From Chimaeribacter arupi (lineage in GTDB: Bacteria; Pseudomonadota; Gammaproteobacteria; Enterobacterales; Enterobacteriaceae), in assembly GCF_002858805.1 (NCBI RefSeq), contig NZ_PJZI01000002.1:1-64000 (forward strand): 64,000 nucleotides of DNA, read 5' to 3'. Position numbers and translations under genes: made by a program. The notes beneath the pieces are model-generated. The model did no database searches, was not told where the DNA came from, and saw only the letters and a list, made by a program, of their open reading frames with translations. Below are positions 47,835-57,590 of this stretch, piece by piece (within the stretch, counting starts at the first letter, position 1; each line of letters starts with the position of its first letter).

Positions 47835-49898
47835 ATGACCCGTAAACATTCTGCGCTGCGTGACCCGGCGCTGCTGCGCGCTGCCCTGCCGGACGCCCTG
47901 AAGAAACTCGACCCGCGCACCCAGTGGCGCAACCCGGTGATGTTCGTGGTGTGGCTCGGCAGTGTGCTGACCACGCTTATCTGGCTCGAAGGGCTGGTGA
48001 ACCAGCGCGGTGACAGCGCCTTTACCGGCGGCATCGCCCTGTGGCTCTGGTTTACCGTGCTGTTCGCCAACCTGGCGGAAGCGCTGGCTGAAGGGCGCAG
48101 CAAGGCCCAGGCCGCCAGCCTGAAAGGGGTGAAAAAGAGTAACTGGGCGAAAAAACTGGCGGCCCCGCAACCGGATGCCGCCCAGGAGAGAGTCACCGCC
48201 GAAAGCCTGCGCAAAGGCGACTGGGTGCTGGTGGAAGCCGGCGATACCATCCCGTGTGACGGCGAAGTGCTGGAGGGCGGTGCCTCGGTGGATGAGAGCG
48301 CCATCACCGGTGAGTCTGCCCCGGTGATCCGTGAGTCAGGCGGGGATTTCGCCTCCGTGACCGGCGGCACACGGCTGCTCTCAGACTGGCTGGTGATCAC
48401 CTGTAGCGCCAACCCCGGCGATACCTTCCTTGACCGGATGATCGCGATGGTGGAAGGGGCGAAACGGCGCAAAACGCCCAACGAGATCGCCCTGACCATT
48501 TTGCTGATTGCGCTGACGATTGTGTTCCTGCTGGCGACAGCCACCCTCTACCCGTTCTCCGTGTTCAGCGTGATGGCCGGGCAAGCCGGGACGCCTATCA
48601 CCGTCACGGTGCTGGTGGCGCTGCTGGTCTGCCTGATCCCGACCACCATCGGCGGGCTGCTGTCCGCGATTGGCGTGGCCGGGATGAGCCGGATGCTGGG
48701 CGCGAATGTGATCGCCACCAGCGGCCGCGCGGTGGAAGCCGCCGGGGATGTGGATGTGCTGCTGCTCGACAAAACCGGCACCATCACCCTCGGCAACCGC
48801 CAGGCCTCGGATTTCCTGCCGGCACCGGGCGTGAGCGAGCAGGATCTGGCGGACGCGGCGCAACTCGCCTCGCTGGCGGATGAGACGCCGGAAGGGCGCA
48901 GCATCGTGGTGCTGGCGAAACAGCGCTTTAACCTGCGCGAGCGCTCACTCGCCACCCTGAACGCCAGCTTTGTGCCCTTCTCCGCCCAGACGCGGATGAG
49001 CGGCGTGAATATCGGCGAACGCTCGGTGCGCAAAGGCGCAGTGGACGCCATCCGCCGCCATGTCGAGGCCAACGGCGGCAGCTTCCCGACAGCGGTCAAC
49101 ACGCTGGTGGAGAGCGTGGCGCGCCAGGGCGGTACCCCGCTGGTGGTGGCGGACGGCAACCAGGTGCTCGGCGTGGTGGCGCTGAAAGACATCGTAAAAG
49201 GCGGCATCCGCGAGCGTTTCGCCCAGTTGCGCAAAATGGGCATCAAAACCGTGATGATCACCGGTGATAACCCGCTGACCGCCGCGGCGATTGCCGCCGA
49301 AGCCGGGGTGGATGATTTTCTCTCCGAGGCCACGCCGGAAGCCAAGCTGGCGCTGATCCGCCAGTATCAGGCTGAAGGCCGGCTGGTGGCGATGACCGGC
49401 GACGGCACCAACGACGCCCCGGCGCTGGCGCAGGCTGATGTGGCGGTGGCGATGAACTCCGGCACCCAGGCGGCGAAAGAGGCAGGCAACATGGTGGACC
49501 TCGACTCCAACCCCACCAAACTGATCGAAGTGGTGCACATCGGCAAACAGATGCTGATGACGCGCGGCTCGCTGACCACCTTCAGCATCGCCAACGATGT
49601 GGCGAAATATTTCGCCATCATCCCGGCCGCGTTTGCCGCCACTTACCCGCAGCTCAACGCGCTGAACGTGATGCACCTGCACTCACCTGCGTCCGCCATT
49701 ATGTCGGCAGTGATTTTCAACGCGCTGGTGATTGTATTTTTAATCCCGCTGGCGTTGAAGGGCGTGCACTACAGTGCGATGGGCGCGGCGGCGCTGCTGC
49801 GGCGCAACCTGTGGATCTACGGGCTGGGCGGGCTGCTGGTGCCGTTTGCCGGCATCAAACTGATTGACCTGCTGCTGACCCTGCTGGGCATGGCGTAA
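47835..49898 (+). CDS. kdpB: Potassium-transporting ATPase subunit B (P-type ATPase)
   Basis: A 687-residue P1A-type ATPase. The phosphorylated Asp312 is in [13 protein letters not shown], the actuator-domain motif is [15 protein letters not shown], the hinge is [25 protein letters not shown], and the inhibitory serine motif appears as EGASVDE/TGES. About seven transmembrane helices. It starts 21 nt after kdpA behind CGGAGAA. Confidence 0.98.
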   Translation: MTRKHSALRDPALLRAALPDALKKLDPRTQWRNPVMFVVWLGSVLTTLIWLEGLVNQRGDSAFTGGIALWLWFTVLFANLAEALAEGRSKAQAASLKGVKKSNWAKKLAAPQPDAAQERVTAESLRKGDWVLVEAGDTIPCDGEVLEGGASVDESAITGESAPVIRESGGDFASVTGGTRLLSDWLVITCSANPGDTFLDRMIAMVEGAKRRKTPNEIALTILLIALTIVFLLATATLYPFSVFSVMAGQAGTPITVTVLVALLVCLIPTTIGGLLSAIGVAGMSRMLGANVIATSGRAVEAAGDVDVLLLDKTGTITLGNRQASDFLPAPGVSEQDLADAAQLASLADETPEGRSIVVLAKQRFNLRERSLATLNASFVPFSAQTRMSGVNIGERSVRKGAVDAIRRHVEANGGSFPTAVNTLVESVARQGGTPLVVADGNQVLGVVALKDIVKGGIRERFAQLRKMGIKTVMITGDNPLTAAAIAAEAGVDDFLSEATPEAKLALIRQYQAEGRLVAMTGDGTNDAPALAQADVAVAMNSGTQAAKEAGNMVDLDSNPTKLIEVVHIGKQMLMTRGSLTTFSIANDVAKYFAIIPAAFAATYPQLNALNVMHLHSPASAIMSAVIFNALVIVFLIPLALKGVHYSAMGAAALLRRNLWIYGLGGLLVPFAGIKLIDLLLTLLGMA

Positions 49899-49910
49899 AT
49901 AAGGAGAGTG

Positions 49911-50495
49911 ATGATGATGATGTTACGCCCGATGATTGTGGTATTACTGCTGCTCAGTGTGCTGACCGGCATCGCTTACCCGCTGCTGACCAATGCGCTG
50001 TCCGCGTTGCTGTTCAATGCGCAGGCCAACGGCTCGTTGCTCTACCGTGACCAACAGGCAGTGGGGTCTTCGCTGATTGGCCAGAATTTTACCCGCGGTG
50101 ACTATTTCTGGGGCCGCCCTTCCGCCACCTCCCCGACACCTTATGCTACGCTGGCGTCGGCGGGCAGTAACCTGGCGGGCAGTAACCCGGCGCTGGATCA
50201 GGCGGTGGCGGCACGCATCACCGCATTACGCGCCGCCAACCCGGAAAGCCCGGCCCGCGTGCCGGTGGAGCTGGTGACGGCTTCCGGCAGCGGGCTGGAC
50301 CCGCAGATCTCCCCAGCGGCGGCGCGCTGGCAGATCCCGCGTATTGCCCGCGCGCGCGGGGTCCCGGCGGAGACGCTGGAAACCCTGATCGCCGCGCATA
50401 CTGAGACCCCGTTCCCGGCGTTTATCGGCGCGCCGGGGGTGAATGTGCTGCAACTGAACCGCGCCCTGGATGCGCTCAACAAGGATAAGTCATAG
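49911..50495 (+). CDS. kdpC: Potassium-transporting ATPase subunit C
   Basis: A 194-residue subunit with one N-terminal helix (MIVVLLLLSVLTGIAYPLLT) and a periplasmic domain carrying the family NFTRGDYFWGRPSAT and SGLDPQISPAAARWQIPRIA motifs. It assists nucleotide binding or assembly. The start is uncertain: GTG (49908) and four ATGs in a row (49911-49922) follow AAGGAG, and 49911 or 49914 is best spaced. Its TAG stop overlaps the kdpD GTG by one base. Confidence 0.95.
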   Translation: MMMMLRPMIVVLLLLSVLTGIAYPLLTNALSALLFNAQANGSLLYRDQQAVGSSLIGQNFTRGDYFWGRPSATSPTPYATLASAGSNLAGSNPALDQAVAARITALRAANPESPARVPVELVTASGSGLDPQISPAAARWQIPRIARARGVPAETLETLIAAHTETPFPAFIGAPGVNVLQLNRALDALNKDKS

Positions 50496-53179
50496 TGAAT
50501 GAGGTGCCTGCGCGCCCCGACCCGGATGCCCTGCTGGCGCTGGCCAATGCCCGCCCGCGCGGCCAGCTGAAAATTTTCTTTGGTGCCTGCGCCGGGGTGG
50601 GGAAAACCTACGCCATGTTGCAGGAGGCGCAGCGGCTGCACGCCGCCGGGCTGGATGTGCTGATAGGCGTCGTGGAAACCCACGGCCGCCGGGAAACCGA
50701 AGCGCTGCTGGCGGGCATCCCGGTGCTGCCGCTGCGGCGCATTACCCACCGGGGCCGCCCGCTGCCGGAATTTGACCTGGATGCCGCACTGGCACGCCGC
50801 CCGGCGCTGATCCTGATGGATGAGCTGGCGCACAGCAACGTCGACGGCTCCCGCCACCCGAAACGCTGGCAGGACGTTGACGAGCTACTGAACGCCGGGA
50901 TCGATGTGCTGACCACGGTGAACGTGCAGCATCTGGAGAGCCTGAACGACGTGGTCGGCGGGGTGACCGGCATCCGCGTGCGGGAAACGGTGCCCGATCA
51001 GGTGTTCGATCAGGCCACCGAAGTGGTGCTGGTGGATCTGCCGCCGGATGACCTGCGGCGGCGGCTGAAGGAGGGCAAAGTCTACCTGCCCGGCCAGGCC
51101 GAGCGGGCGATTGAGCACTTTTTCCGTAAAGGTAACCTGATTGCGCTGCGTGAACTGGCGCTGCGCCGTACCGCAGACCGGGTGGACGGCCAGATGCGCG
51201 AGCTGCGGCAAGGGCCGGAGAGCGAGGCCCTGCGCCATGCGCGGGATGCGCTGCTGGTGTGCATCGGCCCCGGCGGCGGCCAGGAGAAGCTGGTGCGGGT
51301 GGCCGCCAGGCTGGCGGCGCGCCTCGGCTGTGACTGGCACGCGGTCTATGCCGAAACGCCGCGCCTGCACCGGCTGCCGGAGGCGCGGCGGCGGGCCATT
51401 CTACAGGCGCTGAAACTGGCGCAGGCCCTGGGCGCGGAGACGGCGACCCTGGCCGATCCCCAGCCGGAACAGGCGCTGCTGCGCTATGCACGCCAGCACA
51501 GCCTGGGCAAAATTGTCGCCGGGCGGCCGCCGACGCCCCGCCGCTGGCGGCGCAGTTTTGGCGAACGGCTGGCGCGGCTGGCCCCGGATGCCGATCTGCT
51601 GCTGGTGCCGCTGGCCGACGCGCCCTTCCCGCCCACCGCCCCGGACCCGCGCCCGCTGGCCGGGCGCTGGCGGCGGCAGTGGCAGGGCTGCGGGCTGGCA
51701 GTGGCGCTGTGCGCGCTGATCACGCTGGCGGCGCACTGGCTGCTGCCCGGTTTCGATCCCTCCAATCTGGTGATGCTCTACCTGCTCGGTGTGGTGGTGG
51801 TGGCGCTGTTCTTTGGCCGCTGGCCGTCCGCGCTGGCGGCGCTGCTGAATGTGGTCTGTTTTGATCTGTTTTTCGTGCAGCCGCGCGGCTCGCTGGCGGT
51901 GACGGATGTGCAGTATCTGGTGACTTTTGCAGTGATGCTGATTGTCGGGCTGGTGATCGGCAACCTCACCGCCGGGGTGCGCTACCAGGCGCGGGTGGCG
52001 CGTTACCGCGAACAGCGTACCCGGCATTTGTATGAGATTTCCACCGCGCTCAGCCAGGCGCTGACCCCGGAAGAGGTGGCGCGCACCGGCTGCCGCGTGG
52101 TGGCCAGCGGCTTCCCGGCGCGGGTCAGCGTGTTCCTGCCGGACGATCAGGGCGTGTTGCAGCCTTTCAGTGAAGAGGGGGCCGCGCCCGGCCCGATCGA
52201 CCCGGCCATCGCCCGCTGGAGTTTTGACACCCACGCCCCGGCGGGTGCCGGCACCGACACCCTGCCCGGCGTGCCTTATCAGTTGCTGCCGCTGGCGACG
52301 GCCCGCCGGACATTTGGCCTGCTGGCAGTGGAGCCTACCAGCCCGCGCCAGTTGCTGGTGCCGGAACAGCAACGGCTGTTGCAGACCTTCACCGTGCTGC
52401 TGGCCAATGCGCTGGAGCGGCTGCATCTGGCGGCTGAAACCGAGCGGGCGCGGGTGGACGCGGAGCGCGAGCAGTTGCGCAATTCGCTGCTGGCCGCCCT
52501 CTCCCACGATCTGCGCACGCCGTTGACGGTGCTGTTCGGGCAGGCGGAGATTCTGACGCTGGACCTGGCGGCGGCGCACTCCCCGCATGCGCCGCAGGCC
52601 AGCCAGATCCGCCAGCAGGTGTTGAGCACCACCCGGCTGGTGAATAATCTTCTGGATATGGCGCGCATCCAGTCGGGCGGTTTCCAGTTGCGCAAAGAGT
52701 GGCAATCTTTGGAGGAGCTGGTGGGCAGCGCGCTGCGCTCGCTGGAGCCGTTCCTCGACAGCCACCGGCTGGTGCTGAACCTGCCGCCGGCGCTGGTGCT
52801 GGTGGAGTGCGATGCCGGGCTGATTGAGCGGGTGCTGGTCAATCTGCTGGAAAACGCCCACAAGTACGCCGGGCCGGGTGCCACGCTCGGCATCAGTGCG
52901 GATGTGCAGCCGGAGATGCTGGCGGTCACGGTATGGGATGACGGCCCCGGCATTCCGCCCGGCAGTGAACAGCTGATCTTCGATAAGTTCGCCCGCGGGC
53001 ATAAAGAGTCAGCAATTCCTGGCGTCGGCTTGGGGTTGGCGATTTGCCGTGCCATTATGTCGCTTCATGGCGGTGATATTCAGGCCGCAAACCGGCCTGA
53101 AGGCGGTGCGGCGTTCTGTTTCCGGCTGCCGCTCGCCCCACCGCCGCACCTTGAAATGGATGCCGACGAGGAGAACTGA
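50495..53179 (+). CDS. kdpD: Potassium sensor histidine kinase KdpD
   Basis: An 894-residue sensor kinase, the same length as in E. coli. The N-terminal KdpD domain has a Walker A motif, GACAGVGKTYAML, and the Walker B-like LILMDELAHSNVDGSRHPKRW. A universal-stress-protein domain follows (about 245-370), four helices (about 395-500), a GAF-like region, and the kinase core. There His671 in LSHDLRTPLTVLFGQ is phosphorylated, and NLLENAHKYAGPG and GVGLGLAICRAI are the N and G boxes. GTG start in the TAGTG overlap with kdpC. The gene is strongly GC-rich. Confidence 0.97.
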   Translation: MNEVPARPDPDALLALANARPRGQLKIFFGACAGVGKTYAMLQEAQRLHAAGLDVLIGVVETHGRRETEALLAGIPVLPLRRITHRGRPLPEFDLDAALARRPALILMDELAHSNVDGSRHPKRWQDVDELLNAGIDVLTTVNVQHLESLNDVVGGVTGIRVRETVPDQVFDQATEVVLVDLPPDDLRRRLKEGKVYLPGQAERAIEHFFRKGNLIALRELALRRTADRVDGQMRELRQGPESEALRHARDALLVCIGPGGGQEKLVRVAARLAARLGCDWHAVYAETPRLHRLPEARRRAILQALKLAQALGAETATLADPQPEQALLRYARQHSLGKIVAGRPPTPRRWRRSFGERLARLAPDADLLLVPLADAPFPPTAPDPRPLAGRWRRQWQGCGLAVALCALITLAAHWLLPGFDPSNLVMLYLLGVVVVALFFGRWPSALAALLNVVCFDLFFVQPRGSLAVTDVQYLVTFAVMLIVGLVIGNLTAGVRYQARVARYREQRTRHLYEISTALSQALTPEEVARTGCRVVASGFPARVSVFLPDDQGVLQPFSEEGAAPGPIDPAIARWSFDTHAPAGAGTDTLPGVPYQLLPLATARRTFGLLAVEPTSPRQLLVPEQQRLLQTFTVLLANALERLHLAAETERARVDAEREQLRNSLLAALSHDLRTPLTVLFGQAEILTLDLAAAHSPHAPQASQIRQQVLSTTRLVNNLLDMARIQSGGFQLRKEWQSLEELVGSALRSLEPFLDSHRLVLNLPPALVLVECDAGLIERVLVNLLENAHKYAGPGATLGISADVQPEMLAVTVWDDGPGIPPGSEQLIFDKFARGHKESAIPGVGLGLAICRAIMSLHGGDIQAANRPEGGAAFCFRLPLAPPPHLEMDADEEN

Positions 53180-53190
53180 CCCTGAACCCG

Positions 53191-53868
53191 GTGCAGATTC
53201 TGATAGTAGAAGATGAGAAAGAGATCCGCCGCTTTGTGCGTACCGCGCTGGAGGCAGAAGGCTGGCGCGTGCATGACGCCGCCACGTTGCAACGGGGGCT
53301 GATCGAAGCCGCGACCCGCAAGCCGGATCTGATCATTCTGGATCTTGGCTTGCCGGACGGCGACGGGCTGGATTTTATCCGGGATCTGCGCCACTGGAGT
53401 GCGATCCCGGTGATCGTGCTGTCAGCCCGCAGTGAGGAGGAAGATAAGATCGCCGCGCTGGATGCCGGGGCGGATGATTACCTCAGCAAGCCGTTTGGCG
53501 TCGGGGAGTTGCTGGCACGGGTGCGCGCCTCGCTGCGCCGCCACGGCAACAACAACGGCGGCGAAAGCCCGCTGGTGACGTTTTCAGACGTGACGGTGGA
53601 TTTGCTGAACCGGCAGGTGACGCGGCAAGGCGAGCCGGTGCACCTGACGCCGATTGAGTTCCGGCTGCTGGCAGAACTCCTGGCGAACCGGGGAAAAGTG
53701 CTGACCCAGCGCCAGTTGCTGAGCCGGGTGTGGGGGCCGAACGCGGTGGAACACAACCACTATCTGCGCATCTATATGGGCCATTTGCGCCAGAAACTGG
53801 AAGCCGACCCCACCCGGCCGCAACATCTGCTGACCGAAACCGGCGTCGGCTACCGTTTTATCAGTTAA
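53191..53868 (+). CDS. kdpE: Response regulator KdpE (OmpR family)
   Basis: A 225-residue response regulator. The receiver domain has acidic Glu7/Asp8 (LIVEDEKEI), phospho-acceptor Asp51 (IILDLGLPDGDG), Ser/Thr switch and Lys101-region (DDYLSKPFGVGEL). The winged-helix DNA-binding domain (about 128-225) contains HLTPIEFRLLAELL and HYLRIYMGHLRQKLE. It activates kdpFABC. The GTG at 53191 is 17 nt from GAGGAG. An in-frame CTG at 53182 is better spaced and could add three residues. Confidence 0.96.
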   Translation: MQILIVEDEKEIRRFVRTALEAEGWRVHDAATLQRGLIEAATRKPDLIILDLGLPDGDGLDFIRDLRHWSAIPVIVLSARSEEEDKIAALDAGADDYLSKPFGVGELLARVRASLRRHGNNNGGESPLVTFSDVTVDLLNRQVTRQGEPVHLTPIEFRLLAELLANRGKVLTQRQLLSRVWGPNAVEHNHYLRIYMGHLRQKLEADPTRPQHLLTETGVGYRFIS

Positions 53869-53871
53869 CCC

Positions 53872-53896
53872 CGCGTGGCGGGCAACCGCCCACGCG
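53872..53896. terminator. Shared hairpin between kdpE and ybfA
   Basis: CGCGTGG-CGG (53872-53881) pairs with CCG-C-CCACGCG (53886-53896) around GCAA with one bulged C. It lies in the 36-nt gap between two convergent genes. No T-run follows on either side, so any termination would be weak. Confidence 0.4.
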
Positions 53897-53904
53897 TGCG
53901 GCCA

Positions 53905-54111
53905 TCAATAGAAGTCCTGAACCGCCAGTTCCGACTGGGCAAGCCAGACCGGTTTATTGCTGGTTTTTTGCCAGACGCGGTGCAGGTAACTGTAAAAACG
54001 GGCGCGATCGCGGCGCAACAGCATCACCGGCAGGGCCAGAACGCCGACCACCAGCACGGCCAGGCGGCGCAAGAAAATTTGGTAGCGGGGAAACGCGGTA
54101 TAGATGGACAT
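53905..54111 (-). CDS. ybfA: YbfA family small membrane protein (DUF2517)
   Basis: A 68-residue protein with one hydrophobic segment (residues 16-32, [16 protein letters not shown]). The very conserved stretch [20 protein letters not shown] is followed by an acidic C-terminus ending VQDFY. This matches E. coli YbfA in length and in the [14 protein letters not shown] core. Function unknown. In E. coli it lies at the kdpF end of the kdp operon and diverges from it; here it faces kdpE. The upstream region 54112-54310 is AT-rich and should hold its promoter. Confidence 0.9.
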   Translation of the reverse strand: MSIYTAFPRYQIFLRRLAVLVVGVLALPVMLLRRDRARFYSYLHRVWQKTSNKPVWLAQSELAVQDFY

Positions 54112-54310
54112 GGCTATCTTCCTCAGCAGTAAAGTTACGCAGGTAAACAGTCACGCTGTTTATGTAAGTTAGTATAAATATTACTCTGCGTGATGTAATT
54201 TTACCACTCATCCGACCACTATTTTTCGCGTTTTTTACCTTATCCTACCTTATTTCTGTCATTAAGTTACAAGAGTGTTAAGAATTAACTAACCATTAGT
54301 TAATTTACGG

Positions 54311-54958
54311 CTATTCCGGCTGGTCTTCCGGCTGATCCTCTGCGGCATCTTGTGGGGCCAGCGTCAGCGTAATGGCCGCGACGGCGGTTTGCAGTGCCTG
54401 GTTAACCTCAGCGATCTGCGCGGGGGTCAGGTCAGTGCGCATCATGTTGCTGCGCAGGACGTGCTTCAGCTGTTTCATGGTGCCGCTGATCCCTTCTGCC
54501 AGGTTGCCTTCGCGGTTCTGCGTTACCTGCGCCAGCCGGGCAAAAATGACATCTACTGCCATCTGATGCTGTGCCAGCTCCGCTTCCCCGGCGGCAGTCA
54601 GGCGGTAACTTTTACGGCCATTGCCGGTCGGCACCGCTTCCAGTAACTCCTGCTCTTCCAGCAGCGTTAGCGTCGGGTAGATCACGCCGGGGCTGGGCAC
54701 GTACAGGCCGGATGAGGCTTCTTCAATCGCTTTGATCAGCTCATAACCGTGGCTCGGTTTTTTCGCCACCAGTGCCAGCAGCACCCGCTTCAGGTCACCA
54801 TGTTCAAACAGACGGTGCAGTCTTTCACCCTGGCCGCCACGGCGCCCGCCGCGCTCACCGTGGTGATGCGCATGGTGCCCGCCACGGCGGATCAGGTTAT
54901 AGACTTTGTCGCGACGGCGGCCGCCGGCTTTGCGGGGGGTAATGTGGTCATTAATCAT
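54311..54958 (-). CDS. PadR-family repressor with His-rich N-terminus (YqjI-like)
   Basis: A 215-residue PadR regulator. The N-terminal ~50 residues are basic and His/Gly-rich (RRGGHHAHHHGERGGRRGGQ), like the metal-binding tail of the nickel/iron-responsive YqjI. The winged-helix domain follows (about 55-130: ALVAKKPSHGYELIKAIEE, PSPGVIYPTLTLLEEQELL), and then a helical dimerisation domain. The C-terminus repeats EDQPEDQPE. A 15-bp perfect inverted repeat lies 16 nt upstream of its ATG, so self-repression is very likely. Neither a YqjH-like siderophore reductase nor another obvious target gene is adjacent. Confidence 0.87.
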   Translation of the reverse strand: MINDHITPRKAGGRRRDKVYNLIRRGGHHAHHHGERGGRRGGQGERLHRLFEHGDLKRVLLALVAKKPSHGYELIKAIEEASSGLYVPSPGVIYPTLTLLEEQELLEAVPTGNGRKSYRLTAAGEAELAQHQMAVDVIFARLAQVTQNREGNLAEGISGTMKQLKHVLRSNMMRTDLTPAQIAEVNQALQTAVAAITLTLAPQDAAEDQPEDQPE

Positions 54959-54973
54959 TGTTCACTCCACTCG

Positions 54974-55010
54974 TTTTAGATATATCGATTTGTTTTCGAT
55001 ATATCTAAAA
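54974..55010. promoter_or_regulatory. Palindromic operator of the PadR-family gene
   Basis: TTTTAGATATATCGA (54974-54988) and TCGATATATCTAAAA (54996-55010) are perfect 15-bp inverted arms with a 7-nt centre. They sit directly upstream of the PadR start. Alternating TATAT half-sites of this type are usual for PadR autoregulation. Confidence 0.85.
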
Positions 55011-55050
55011 TAGACGCTGCGCAGAAGGCAGGCAAGATCTTTTTGCAAAT

Positions 55051-55062
55051 TCGATATATCTA
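55051..55062. promoter_or_regulatory. Third half-site of the PadR operator
   Basis: TCGATATATCTA repeats 12 bases of the operator arm exactly, 55 bp further upstream and in the same orientation as the right arm. It is close to the pgm/PadR terminator and could take part in looping or be a second, weaker site. Confidence 0.65.
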
Positions 55063-55074
55063 TTTTGCGGGCAT

Positions 55075-55104
55075 AAAAAAAGCGCTGTGTTCACAGCGCT
55101 TTTT
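55075..55104 (-). terminator. pgm terminator
   Basis: AGCGCTGTG (55081-55089) pairs with CACAGCGCT (55092-55100), a perfect 9-bp stem. It is flanked by six A and four T, so minus-strand transcription past pgm ends in TTTTTT. It is also usable in the other direction. Confidence 0.9.
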
Positions 55105-55128
55105 CAGCAAGTCGGGAAGGTGTCGCGA

Positions 55129-56772
55129 TTATTTGGCGTTCGCCAGCACTTCACTGACGATATCCACCGCTTCTTTCTCGATCTTCTCGCGGTGCTCAGC
55201 ACCCAGGAAGCTCTCGCAGTAGATTTTGTACGCCTCTTCGGTGCCGGACGGGCGTGCGGCAAACCAGCCGTTGTCGGTCATCACTTTCAGGCCGCCGATT
55301 GCCGCGTTGTTGCCCGGTGCGGCAGTCAGGCGCGCGGTGATTTTGTCACCGGCCAGTTGGTCAGCCTTCACCTGCTCCGGGGAGAGCTTGGAGAGCGCCG
55401 CTTTCTGCGCATGGCTGGCCGGTGCCTGGATACGGTTGTAGCTCGGCGCGCCGAAACGCTGTGCCAGCTCATCGTAATGCGCCTGCGGGTTTTTACCGGT
55501 CACGGCGGTGATTTCCGCGGCCAGCAGGCACATGATGATGCCGTCTTTGTCAGTGGACCACGGGGTGCCGTCGAAGCGCAGGAACGAGGCCCCGGCGCTC
55601 TCTTCGCCGCCGAACCCGAAGCTGCCGTCATACAGGCCGTCCACGAACCATTTGAAGCCGACCGGCACTTCCACCAGCTTGCGGCCCAGGTCGGCCACTA
55701 CGCGGTCGATCATCGCGCTGGACACCAGCGTTTTGCCGACGGCCACATCCTGGCCCCACTGCGGGCGGTGCTGGAACAGGTACTGGATGGCCACTGCCAG
55801 ATAGTGGTTCGGGTTCATCAGCCCTTTCGGGGTGACGATGCCGTGGCGGTCATAGTCCGGGTCGTTGGCGAAGGCCAGATCGAACTTGTCACGCAGCGCC
55901 AGCAGGCCGGCCATCGCGGACTCGGAGGAGCAGTCCATGCGGATGATGCCGTCGTGGTCAAGGTGCATGAAGCGGAAGGTCTGGTCGACTTCATCATTCA
56001 CCAGCGTCAGGTCGAGCTTGTAGTGCTCGGCGATGCGCTGCCAGTAGGCGATGCCGGAGCCGCCGAGCGGGTCAACGCCCAGCTTCAGGCCCGCACGCTG
56101 GATGGCCGGCATGTCGATGATGGAGGTCAGCCCCTCAATGTACGGCTGCACCAGATCTTTCTCGTGCAGGTGGCCGCTCTGCCGGGCTTTGTCCAGCGAC
56201 TGGCGCTGCACGCCGTTCAGGTTGTCGGCCAGCAGCGCATTGGCGCGCTTTTCGATGACCGAGGTCAGGTTGGTGTCAGCCGGGCCGCCGTTCGGCGGGT
56301 TGTATTTGATGCCGCCATCTTCCGGCGGGTTGTGGGACGGCGTGATCACAATGCCGTCTGCCTGGGCGCCGCCGTTCTGGTTGTGTACCAGAATCGCATT
56401 GGAGACCGCAGGCGTCGGGGTGAAGCCGTTATCCTGCTGGACAATCACGTCCACGCCGTTGGCGGTCAGCACTTCCAGCACAGAGATGAAGGCCGGCTCT
56501 GAGAGCGCGTGCGTATCCTTACCCACGTAGCATGGCCCGGTTGTGCCCTGCTGTTTGCGCACTTCGGCAATCGCCTGGGCGATAGCCAGAATGTGTGCCT
56601 CGTTAAAGCTGTGACGCCCGGCGCTGCCGCGGTGCCCGGAGGTGCCGAACTTCACCGCATGCGCAGTGTTGCCCGGCTCCGGACGCAATACATAATATTG
56701 CGACGTCAACTGTGCCACATTAATCAAATCGCTCTGCTGAGCAGGTTGCCCTGCACGTGGATGATTAGCCAC
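55129..56772 (-). CDS. pgm: Phosphoglucomutase (alpha-D-glucose phosphate-specific)
   Basis: A 547-residue mutase interconverting glucose-1-phosphate and glucose-6-phosphate. The catalytic phosphoserine is in [19 protein letters not shown], the metal-binding loop is [13 protein letters not shown], the sugar-binding loop is [14 protein letters not shown], and the phosphate-binding loop is [13 protein letters not shown]. The GTG at 56772 lies 8 nt after GGGAG and reproduces the E. coli beginning ([13 protein letters not shown]). The GTG two codons upstream is too close to that ribosome site. It is 23 nt downstream of seqA. Confidence 0.97.
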   Translation of the reverse strand: MANHPRAGQPAQQSDLINVAQLTSQYYVLRPEPGNTAHAVKFGTSGHRGSAGRHSFNEAHILAIAQAIAEVRKQQGTTGPCYVGKDTHALSEPAFISVLEVLTANGVDVIVQQDNGFTPTPAVSNAILVHNQNGGAQADGIVITPSHNPPEDGGIKYNPPNGGPADTNLTSVIEKRANALLADNLNGVQRQSLDKARQSGHLHEKDLVQPYIEGLTSIIDMPAIQRAGLKLGVDPLGGSGIAYWQRIAEHYKLDLTLVNDEVDQTFRFMHLDHDGIIRMDCSSESAMAGLLALRDKFDLAFANDPDYDRHGIVTPKGLMNPNHYLAVAIQYLFQHRPQWGQDVAVGKTLVSSAMIDRVVADLGRKLVEVPVGFKWFVDGLYDGSFGFGGEESAGASFLRFDGTPWSTDKDGIIMCLLAAEITAVTGKNPQAHYDELAQRFGAPSYNRIQAPASHAQKAALSKLSPEQVKADQLAGDKITARLTAAPGNNAAIGGLKVMTDNGWFAARPSGTEEAYKIYCESFLGAEHREKIEKEAVDIVSEVLANAK

Positions 56773-56795
56773 CGGCACTTCTCCCTTTCGCTAAA

Positions 56796-57386
56796 TTAAA
56801 TGGTGCCGCAAACTTTGTCAGTCAGTTCCACCGGGAACTGCATCGCCTGCATGATGGTTTCAATCATGCTGCGTTTACGGCCGGTATTGGTGTTGGTGAT
56901 GACCCAGTACGGTGTGCCCGGAACAGGTTTGGGCTTGGTGTGGTTACCGCCCTGGAGCAGGGTTTGCTCGTCGCCGGCAAAGTAGGTGCGCGTGCGGCCG
57001 TGCAAGGTTTCCGTCGCCGCCGCGAACTCCTGCGGCGCCAGGCTATATAAGGTCGACAACACCAGCATAAAGCGGTTCACAGCCTTGTTCTGCTCGGCGT
57101 ACTCATCCGACAGCAGCAGTTCACGCATCGCCCGGACTTTGTCACGCGGCTGTTGCGCGGCGGCCGGGGCCGTCACGGAAGGTGCGGCCGGGGCAACCGG
57201 CGCGGCCTGCGGCTCAGCGCGGGCCTGCATCGACTGGGCAACGGCGGCCGGGGCCGCACGCACGGCCTGCTGGCCGGGGGTGAACTTCAGCATACGACGC
57301 AGAATGTCGGACGCGCTCTCACCGATATGCTGGGTATGGCTCGCGATATAACGATAGAGCTCTTCGTCAACCTCAATAGTTTTCAT
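56796..57386 (-). CDS. seqA: Negative regulator of replication initiation SeqA
   Basis: A 196-residue protein that sequesters hemimethylated GATC at oriC. N-terminal oligomerisation domain MKTIEVDEELYRYIASHTQ (residues 1-35). A long Ala/Pro-rich linker (about 40-85) comes before the C-terminal DNA-binding domain, which contains GRTRTYFAGDEQTLLQGGNH and TKPKPVPGTPYWVITNTNT. The linker makes it about 15 residues longer than in E. coli. It is co-directional with pgm and diverges from ybfF. Confidence 0.97.
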   Translation of the reverse strand: MKTIEVDEELYRYIASHTQHIGESASDILRRMLKFTPGQQAVRAAPAAVAQSMQARAEPQAAPVAPAAPSVTAPAAAQQPRDKVRAMRELLLSDEYAEQNKAVNRFMLVLSTLYSLAPQEFAAATETLHGRTRTYFAGDEQTLLQGGNHTKPKPVPGTPYWVITNTNTGRKRSMIETIMQAMQFPVELTDKVCGTI

Positions 57387-57590
57387 CTTTATCCAGTACT
57401 GTTTTTCTACTTAATTCAATCGAAAAGAGTATACAAGCTAATCCGGTTTCGCGAACAGGTTCCTGCGGCCTCAGCCAAAAATGCAGACTATTACCTAAAC
57501 GCGCTGCCCGGCAGGCGCTTCGTCATCTCTCAATCACGGGGAAGATCCAGATTTATATCTCATGATAACCTAAGGAGATTGTCTCTCAGT

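Noticed and set aside
49908-49922. GTG plus (ATG)x4 at the kdpC start as a slippage switch
   Set aside because: Four repeats of 3 bp cannot shift the frame, so it only makes the exact start uncertain.
51401-53002. Long minus-strand opening opposite kdpD
   Set aside because: Arg/Gln/His-rich shadow of a very GC-rich gene, without a start signal or recognisable protein.
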